The notes under the pieces are model-generated. The model did not search any database. It had not been told where the DNA came from and saw only the letters and a list, made by a program, of their open reading frames with translations. From NCBI RefSeq assembly GCF_037975245.1, contig NC_092576.1, positions 34,140,611-34,204,610 of the forward strand: a DNA stretch of 64,000 nt. Reading direction: 5' to 3'. Origin of the DNA: Apostichopus japonicus (Eukaryota; Echinodermata; Holothuroidea; Aspidochirotida; Stichopodidae). The position numbers and the translations under genes were made by a program. Shown here piece by piece: positions 55,135-64,000 of the stretch; position 1 is the stretch's first letter; every line of letters begins with the position of its first letter.

Positions 55135-57484
55135 TGTGAGTAATCGGCTGTCCTGCTTTGGTCTAGTACAGCTGCACGTACGCGTTTGTGGCTTCTTTGC
55201 TCTAGACTGCACTAAGACAGCTTACCACAACGTGTTACTATGTTTAATGCTGGCCTTCATATTTAACCTATACAATAAACCATATTGGCGTAGTGTTTGC
55301 TAGTAGTTTAATCGTAAGGTTGACAGACTTTGAACCTCTGGCTTATTTATTGAACAGATTCGGATTGTAAGATCACCAGTAGAGATATAACTTTAGGCTC
55401 AATATATCAGATTTGCACGACTGATGAGTTCCAAACTTCGCTTCAAAAGGCGTCCCTTAAAAAAGATTGATTGCACAATCTTGTGCGCTAACACTTTCAA
55501 TGATACTAAACAGGACCGTCAGCACAATAACCATATATTACGTAAAAATATGTCAAATTATGCTATTGTTTACTAATTGATATTAAAGCCAACTATGATT
55601 CAATTTCAATAGCAATTGCTACTACCAAAAAATGGCTAAATTTGCCACACTTGGTTAAAGATCCGGATACTGTAGGCAGTATTAAAAATCTGCTTAGACG
55701 CCAACTTAAGCCAATGAAAAGAGGACATGTTCGGAAAATCTGGACGTCTGGTAACCATGTATATTGAGGAGTATTTTTATTTGTTGTCTCAGATAATACC
55801 ATTTTAAGAGATCATTTAAGATGCTAACAGAATAAACCATTTTCCTTTAGTTAAAAACAATGAAGTAAGTATTCAGAAATAATAACGTTAACCATACCCT
55901 TTTTTCGAAATTTAATAAACTGAAATCCGAAAGTGTCGAATAATTCTACTGCTTTATTTAATTTTCTTTCTCATCGATCGCGAAAATGATATGCATATTT
56001 TACAATGTGTAAATATGTGATACGTCCTCTTACACCTTTGTTTTATATAAATGTCTACATTTTAAATGTGTGAAATGTCAAACCGTGAGTTAGACTAGTG
56101 TAATTTGAACGCACATTTATCGTTATTGATCAGAACTCGAGAGGTTTACAAAAAACGGCATACTGATCATGGATAATAAAAGTAATTCAGAAGCTCAAAT
56201 ATTTGAATGAGAAATGAGAAATCGTGACTGGTGTAATTTAAATGTTTAGTGCTCTCAACTAGAGAGGTTTATCAAGAGAGGCACAATAGCATAACAAAGT
56301 TACAGTTAAACGATGTACAATATCAAGTTTATGTCAAATATTACATGCGCAACGTTTGATCATTTACTGTATGAGAGAATTCAGGTAGTTTTAATCCCAT
56401 CTGAGTTGCTTTGACTTGTACACGAAGTATAAATTAAATTCGAAAAACATTATTAAGAGAGACTGATCAAACTTATTACATTGTCAAGTAGGGGTGATAT
56501 TTCTGCTTTAAGGAATACGCCTGGACAATCCACCACTCCCCCAACCCACCAAAATATATGAAATATAAACAGATTTCATTTATTTTATTACAAAGTAGGC
56601 ATAATATTGTTCTAACACATTCCCTCCCGAGATGTAAATGCATAATATATTGTGAACATGGTGTACAGTCCTGTTTCATAATTTACCTTTTGTGAAAGTA
56701 AACAAACACTTTCATCATAATAACGTTATTATTCAGTGTAATAAATACTGTCAATCATAAACATTGATTTTTCTTTAAAAAAAAAACAATGATACGGAAC
56801 ATGATTTACTTCAATATTCCTCACTTGTCAAATCTATCAAATGGTAACATTAGAGTACTTTCATATGAATTAGTACAGTATATTGCTTTAAATATTGAAG
56901 GTCAGCAGTTGAAGCTTTACAGTCTTCTTTCAAATAATTCAAACAAAACCACTCTAAAAATTAACCACTGGTCAATGGTAATTGTATATATATATGTTAT
57001 AAATCATAACTGCAAATTCTAGGTACATGACGTCATGACGTATATGTATTTCTTCCAGATGTCTCATCATTTAAACTCAATATTGTTCAGATCGTAATAT
57101 ACAGTGCACTCAAGCATGTTTGTAGTCAAGTATCGTAGACATTTGGCTGTTTACACTAATTTCAATACTAATTATTTGACAAAAATCATTTCAGTTCAAT
57201 TCAAAATACTACGTGAATTTTACATATTAAGAGAATGCTGCCTAGTAAGTGACGTTAAAGTCTGCAGACAAATATGGTTCCATATTTATCGTTTAATTAC
57301 CATTTAAAGTTTACACTGTGGAAGGAAAACAATATAATTTTATAGAATGGAAACAACAAAATAATATAAGTTGTTAATACAAAAATGTTTAAATTTTGCA
57401 ATAACTGAGCGTATCCAAGTCTCTCCACAGGTTGGCTATTTGCCTTGTGAGACTTACTGATGGAAGAACACAATCCATATCAGA
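55135..57484. other. Intergenic region between beta-lactamase-like and LRR receptor genes
   Basis: It holds the promoter side of the minus-strand gene starting at 55134. A plus-strand fragment at about 55620-55770 (KKWLNLPHLVKD, then IKNLLRRQLK) looks like another LINE ORF2 tail. The rest is AT-rich with no recognised element. Confidence 0.45.
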
Positions 57485-60400
57485 TTAATTTCCAGGCCAA
57501 AGTTTCCTTCGAATGATGCGAACCAGGACCAAGACAACCTCACCTGGACAGAAATACAAGATGCTGTCTATATGTGATATACAAAAGAAGTGCAGTACTT
57601 TTAACTACAAGTTAACTTTTTAATGTTTAAATATTCTTTCAAAATAATCCCAAGCTTCCCATCGACAGTTGAGCGAATGGTCCAGAAACGTAGGGATGGA
57701 GGAGATAGGGGGGGGGGGAGGGGGTAAACATTCAGCTGTGGAAGAAACAAGAAACTCCTACGGGTTGCAAAACCACCCGAACCCTTCAAGCTTACAATAA
57801 AATCAATAGTATGTATCAGCACAACTTTTCGTCAAGAGGTATTTACAGAATGATCTAAGTTAACACCTTCATTTCCCTGACAATACACCATTTGACATGA
57901 AACCTTGTATTTTTACCTGGGGCGGGGCGCCAGATCCTGTACATGAGAGTCATTTTACTACCCTAGGAACACCGTTCCTTGTAAAATCCTTCATTCCCTA
58001 ACTTTGTCGTGAAAAAAATCATGATCCTCCTTCCTCACACACACACATATACACCTTTACTGCGCAGGACATTGGAACAAGCTAAAAGTCAATGTTCACA
58101 CATACCTGCTACAGCAAGGACGATACCAAGATCGAGTAATATGAGCAATGTGGATAGGGTTGCTTGATATTGAACGGGCACATGAACTGCTGCTACCAAG
58201 ATATTGAGGAATATCGCAGTGAGCGAAAACAGCTGTGAAAGACAAACATTTCATTAAATATTCATACTCGTCTCCGCTAAAATATTAAGTAACTACTCGT
58301 TAAAAATACTTCGGAAACGTATCATATTAAAAATTATTTTACTATTATAACTAGCTTGTATTTATTGTCTGCATCCAACGAATATTTCCAGAATAACTTT
58401 ATGATAAGAATGCTTCTTCATAGCAACTAACAAAGCAGCGATTAACAATACGTATGTTCTGTTGTGATATGTTTTAAAATGAGCTAGAAAAAAAAAACAT
58501 AATTGTTATGTATAATGTATTCTTAACAGTTGCAATTTACCTGAAGATGTTGTTCAAATCGACTTTTCATAGGAGAGAACTTCACATGAAGAGCCAAGAA
58601 CAGAACCGATGTACCGATGGTGAATAGTTTCGTCAAAGCGTCTCCCCAACCAAGAAGTGTAATCAACATTGTCTGTCCAACCTTCCTGCAAAGCTCCAGA
58701 ATCTCCCAGAACCAAAATTTATCCTTGTAGTTTTCACAAAGAAAATTCAGGCAGGAGGGAATGTTCTGACGATGTTTCTGACTGGTATAAATTAGGGGGG
58801 CTTCTTCGTTTAAATTTGAGCTGTTACTAAATCGGATATTAGCCTTTTCCGTGGATGGCTTTCGACAATATTTTCGGAGGAGGATCAACAGCAAGAAAGG
58901 GAAGGCTATTACATACAGAGCGGTGGCAATATATGCTTCAGCTTGGTATTGAGCAATGCTTCCACAATTAATATCATAGTCAGCTCGAAGTAGTGAAATC
59001 GTAATGTTACCTTCTTGGTCTACACCATAGGTGTCGCACGAACCGGGATAGATCTCAAAAATAGCATCACAACTTGGTTGGTATGTTACAAAGAGGACAA
59101 GAAGTACGTAAGTATGTAACTTGGATCTAATATTCTTCAGTTTCGCAATAATTGCTGCACTTTCATCTTTACTAAAAAACTTAAAGTATATTTTGAAAAC
59201 TAGATATATCACAGTGGAAACTACAATAACTGCTATTGGAAGAAGTACGGCAATTTTGAATCGAATGATTGGATCTAGTTTCAACCGGCTATTAAGGCAC
59301 TGTGGTCGGAGAGTAATCTTTAATAAGTTGAGGGCGACATAAGAAAATATTTCTCCTACGTAGCGTAGTGGTCCAGCCCAACTTACAATGTGGATGCTCT
59401 CGTAAAGATCTCCAACCACCTGATAAAAACCGAGGAAAATTTTCATACGTGAAGAAAGTTTGTCCACGAACAATCTGCCGTCTGTTTCCCTCGCTTTAGT
59501 ATTTTGCCAGATGACTAAGATGATAATCAAAAGGCACAACGAGATGGTTATTATCATCTCAGATATAATAAACCATTTTGATTGACAGGGAAAACAATAA
59601 TGCAAAACAGAGTAATATGCATTTTGACATTTACTGCAAAGCCATCCTGTGTAACCTTTCAGGCAATTGCCATTGATTCTAGTCGGTGTATAACTGTAGT
59701 TGTTTGCGCAGTTTTTTGATCTTGGACACCTGAAGGCTCTCGGCATTTTGAAGATATACTTCGTCATTGATGGATCAAAACTATCATTAAGTGTAAGAAG
59801 ATTTGTAACGAAGCTAGAGTAGAGTGATAAGTTCATACCAGTAAAAGACCAATTCCAATAGTAACCGGGTAACAGACTCGTAAAATCATTAGAACAGTTA
59901 AAAGCTTCCTGTAAGCAATACCTACACCTTCCAAATCGATTGGTGCGAGTATAATTCTGTTTACAGAAACAAGCTCTGAAACCAGCATGTCTAGTACGAT
60001 CTGTTCCTTCTGGACACGCTTTACAGTCCGATGCAGAGGAACCATTCCCTTGTAGGACATAGTTACCACTGCTACAATTTTTACACGTCTCGCTTCCAAT
60101 CTCGTCCTGATAAAATCCACCTGTTTGAGAAATCAAATACTGCCTTTTTTCAAAGGTGTGCTCCAGGTTAAAGCTGCTTGGAAATTACTTAAATATTGCT
60201 TTTGAATTCAATCAATTAATTATATAATCATCACAATATCATACCGAACATCACCACAATCATCTTTGTCATCATCATTGTTATCTCAATCAATCCTCCC
60301 TCGAAGCTGCTGTCAAAAATGACTCACCCCTTGGACAGGTCATGCATTCGCCGATACCATTTCCATATCCACCAGGCTTGCAAGGACTACATGTAACATT

Positions 60401-61588
60401 TGTGGGATTTCTCAAGCACTGAAACCCTAGCTTTATGAATAATGGAGTTAGGACACCCGTATCATGTGAAAATGTCACCTTTGGAACAAACTCGTTATAA
60501 ATGCAGACTCTAAAAATTGAAGAAACGAGAATCATGGAATTTAATACGATTCAAAAATGTCTGTCAAACTATACTGGTGTTCTTCATATATCGAAACAAC
60601 ATATAATAACATTTGATGTTACATTAACCTGAAACATCGCAAAGGCTATTGCTAAACACATTTCGCACTTTCGATATTTCATTAACCACTCACCCGTTTC
60701 CAATTCTCGTAAGACGTGGTAGCTTTTTTAAATTCGCACAATTGAGATACCTGTTCACATAATCAAATGATGAAAGTAATCATCAAACATAGTTCTGAAG
60801 AGCGTCTAGTAATACAGTTGCGCAAGTTTATCAAGATCGTTTAAACTGTACGTCAGTATCATCATTGTGACCTTGCGGTACTACAACATCATCAAAATAC
60901 ATTGTGATATATGACCAAGAAGTTTCAGTTACTATTATATCAATAATTATTAGCACAACGGAAAAACGAAATAAAAGTCTTCAAATTACGTTCCTTCCGT
61001 GAGTTAACGTAGTTGAATGTATTTCGGGCCGTCGCTATACCCTGTGGGACGTGTCGTAGCAACACAGAGTCATGGTGCCCCAGGTGATGTTAAAACCCGA
61101 TTTTAAACATTTGCAACAGAGATCACTTCGTTGATTACTGCTTGGATAAAGGCATACTTATTACATTTTTGTTTGAACAATCTTGTAACTCTGATGTTTG
61201 ATTAAAATATATTCAAAAGGTGGTAGGCCATGGCTGACGTTCTCTTGCTTCAATTATAGTCAGAGGAGTGCAATTCTCTTTTGTGTAATATATTTTTTAT
61301 GTATTAATAATACTTACATCGTTGCATTTCCAATACCACCAAGAGCTGTCTCGGAGATCTCTTCAATATCGTTATTGTAGATGTGACTGAAATATAACAA
61401 CGTAATAATAGGAGAGAATAATAAAAAAAATTAAAAAAAAACATATACCGAGAAACAAGAAGTACAAGAAAGCATAATTAGGAAGTGCGCAGCAACTAAA
61501 TGGCCAGATCACAATGCTTTACTGCGACCCTCGTAAAATCATTGCAAGCGAACATATCAGTTGATATCATATCTCTCTGTTAAATGGA

Positions 61589-61640
<52 letters not shown>

Positions 61641-63798
61641 CAATATATTAATATATCAATATATTAAGGAATTAAAGAAGAATGCGTTCAAAAAGTATTG
61701 ATTTATTATTGATTACGTACATGGACTTAACAGTCCCTCCTCCAAAAGAGTCATTTTTCAGATTCGTTAATCTGTTTTTAAATAGAAATCTGCCGTAGGA
61801 AGAAAATGATCGTCGATTGTTATTGGCAATTGAATGATGGAAAATAAATATCAACATCGATTGTTATCGATTATGAGGTATAATGTTGATAAAATTGCTG
61901 CATTAATTCGATCCTTACTTAGCCTAATGTATTTAGTATCATTGCTAAATAGACAGCTAAAACAAAGTTATTATTAATTTTCTACAATTGAATATAATGG
62001 TAAACATTGAAAAGTTATTTTCTCTTTCATTATGTAACTTTCATTTTCGAAATAATTGTCAAATATTGTCATGGAATATATTTTTTCACCGAGCAGTTGA
62101 GCGTTATTAATGTTATGTTTAGGTATATATATGTTTAGGTAGCGTACCATCACAAATAGTAAGGCACATTAACCACATGTTTTATTTCAATCCGCCAGCG
62201 GCGAGGTGAATATAGTTTCATAGTATATAAAACAAGACAATATGGCTGAGATATGAAAATGATGACAAAAGAAAGCAGAAACATTTTAGAACGTGATTTT
62301 GGAACAGAGTCAAGCGTTGTAATTAATACGCAGAAATTTTTTACTTGATCTGTTTTGAAGAGAACTGGTTAACTCTACGAAACCAGGAAACAACCCAATT
62401 CGTAAAAATAGTCGATGAATAGTCGATACTGACATACATTTTGAGTGAACCTTTAACAGTAAAATTTTGTGTGTGTGTTTGTGTGTTCTTAGCTACAACC
62501 ATCACGTTTAGTTTTCAGTGCAAATGAACATTACTCAGATGTTTTCAAATCATAAACAGCTTCCATATGGTATGGTTTATGTCCCTTTAAAGGCTGTAAG
62601 TCAGCAAGACATCGTGTATCCTAAACATTTATGAAATATTATTATTGTACTTACATAAACTGAACACCTGTGTTATAGAACGTATTTCTATCAATATTCC
62701 GAATAAAGTTGTTGTTAAGGAAGCTTTACAACGACAGGAAAAAGAAATAATAAAATCAATATTCATGGTAAAATAAACGTAGTGTACTGTTGCTTTAGTT
62801 AACCTACCTCCGTAATTATGTCATATATTAATGACCTCAGTGCCTTGTATAATTATATATCAAAAGTTTTACTTGATAGTCAAATAATTGTTGAAATATC
62901 TTCTGAACTGCGAAAAATAGTTACCGAAGCCTTTACTAATATCCGTTGTTTAGAACATTTCTTGTTTTACTTCCATTGCTTCAATGCCACTTAAATGAAC
63001 CCGAAAGTAACACAATTCTACGCAATTTCTGTATTTTAGTAAGTCCACAATTGAATTGAAATTGAAATGCTTCTTAAAATTTTGCTTACATTTGATGCAG
63101 GGTCTTCAAACCTTCAAAGGTTGTGTTCTTAAGTTGCGTGAGGTTATTTCTCTGAAGAAGCAAATACTGTATGTTATGTTCCGCTCCAGTTGTTTTCCAA
63201 AGCCCGTCTGGAATCTCAGTTATCTGGTTATTTGATAGGTCTCTGATAAAGTATGAAAATGAATAGGATCAAAGCGATCAAAAGTGTTATTCCTTTCATA
63301 TGTAGCTTGTCACGTTATATGTTGAACAATTTATAATCATTTGTGAACCGTTAATCATTTGTGAACATTTTGTAACCTTTCTGTAACATTTATGTAACAG
63401 ATGTGTAACATAATTTAACCGAGCTTGGGTTATATTTTCATGTTCACCTGTAAAGAACGTACATACGATTTCACCACAAAACTGACTACCAATATCATAT
63501 ATAGGAAGAATATTTTATGGTTAATTGATTTGGGCAATCAGTCAATCTTTATCCTAAAATACACTCATCTATAGAATATGGTAATTTCAACATTTAGTAT
63601 CTTGAATTGAAACTTCTTAATTGTTCAGTTCCTACGTCTTTTGTTTTGTTTTCTGGTTGCACATGTTATGTCGATAAGCTACAAGATCCCACATACAAAA
63701 TATAACTGAAGTTGTAACTTTCTTACAAGACATGATTGATCTGTAGATCGCTAAAAATATCTGCTGGTAACTCTGTTATTTGATTCCGAGCCAAAGAG
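57485..63798 (-). CDS. LRR, cysteine-rich, multi-pass membrane receptor-like protein (5' end beyond window)
   Basis: Minus-strand exons, all in phase: 63798-63727, 63242-63090, 62723-62655, 61771-61721, 61386-61318, 60509-60328, 60120-58541, 58232-58106, 57543-57485 (TAA), about 786 residues here. The first five carry leucine-rich repeats (NQITELPADIFSDLQ; LSNNQITEIPDGLW; LLLQRNNLTQL; NNFIRNIDRNTF; NNDIEEISETALGGIG). The next two hold a cysteine-rich region like the ephrin-receptor/GCC2-GCC3 module (CSPCKPGGYGNGIGECMTC; GFYQDEIGSETCKNC; CKACPEGTDRTRHAGFRACF). After this come roughly seven or eight hydrophobic segments, among them IITISLCLLIIILVIW, IAVLLPIAVIVVSTVIYLVF, YVIAFPFLLLILL, and LFSLTAIFLNILVAAV. 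The short C-terminus ends LVRIIRRKLWPGN. Likely a plasma-membrane receptor; ligand and signalling unknown. Confidence 0.85.
61589..61641. repeat. Compound CA/TA microsatellite
   Basis: (CA)n of about 20 bp followed by (TA)n of about 30 bp, in an intron of the LRR receptor gene. Confidence 0.95.
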
Positions 63799-64000
63799 CT
63801 GCAGAGTAAAACAAACAACAACAAATAACTCTACAAAGTTCAACGAATAGACAAATACAATATGTATCTCTTGTAGAGGACAAAGAGTAATTATGGTAAA
63901 TGGAAAATATACGTCAAGTAAAAGTAGGTATTTGAAAACTCTTGAGGTCTTATAAAGTAGAATACTCCCCGAAATGCAAAAAAAATTAAAGTCAGCAAAA
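63799..64000. other. Right edge, intron of the LRR receptor gene
   Basis: No exon or repeat is seen. The next upstream exon of the minus-strand gene must lie beyond the window because the 63798 exon starts in the middle of an LRR codon. Confidence 0.5.

Noticed and set aside
50101-55212. Horizontally acquired antibiotic-resistance beta-lactamase
   Set aside because: Seven phase-matched introns, a signal-anchor and the metazoan-type motifs point to an ordinary animal beta-lactamase-fold gene.

Overview
This is a window of an AT-rich, intron-rich animal nuclear genome packed with transposon debris. Spliced genes with GT-AG introns, LINE fragments, tRNA-headed SINEs and many small inverted-repeat elements rule out a prokaryote. 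A WDR76 orthologue, a creatinase, a beta-lactamase-fold protein and a leucine-rich-repeat receptor with an ephrin-receptor-like cysteine-rich region together suggest a marine invertebrate deuterostome. An echinoderm such as a sea cucumber is my best guess, but that is inference and no species marker is present.

Layout. (1) 152-13787, plus strand: the C-terminal eight coding exons of WDR76. Its introns hold hAT-type MITEs with exact 8-bp target duplications, local duplications, and a 3.6-kb TA-flanked DNA transposon that landed inside a 5' splice site. (2) 13788-19009: repeat-rich intergenic DNA. (3) 19010-31777, plus strand: a degenerate locus coding for a PHD finger, a USP-type deubiquitinase domain with recognisable Cys and His boxes, a second PHD finger and a ULP1/C48-like segment whose expected catalytic Cys is Ser. 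It may be one gene or two, and the first half carries several frameshifts. (4) 31778-41725: a mobile-element graveyard with two LINE remnants on opposite strands, a nested hAT MITE, palindromic MITEs and tRNA-SINEs. (5) 41726-45962, plus strand: creatinase (M24/pita-bread fold) with all exons and catalytic motifs but one nonsense codon and one 1-nt deletion. (6) 46405-46554, minus: an orphan copy of exon 1 of the next gene. (7) 48988-55134, minus: a complete seven-exon, 432-residue serine beta-lactamase-like protein. (8) 57485-63798, minus: the 3' part of an LRR, cysteine-rich, multi-pass membrane protein; its 5' end lies beyond the right edge.

The genes do not form an obvious pathway. WDR76 is a nuclear CUL4-DDB1-type adaptor, creatinase is a metabolic enzyme with a possible organelle presequence, the beta-lactamase-like protein is probably membrane-anchored, and the LRR protein is a surface receptor. 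The most unusual observations are the transposon that replaced a splice donor with its own terminus, the locus combining USP-like and C48-like protease domains with two PHD fingers, and the near-intact but broken creatinase. No CRISPR array, rRNA or genuine tRNA gene was seen; the tRNA-like sequences are SINE heads.
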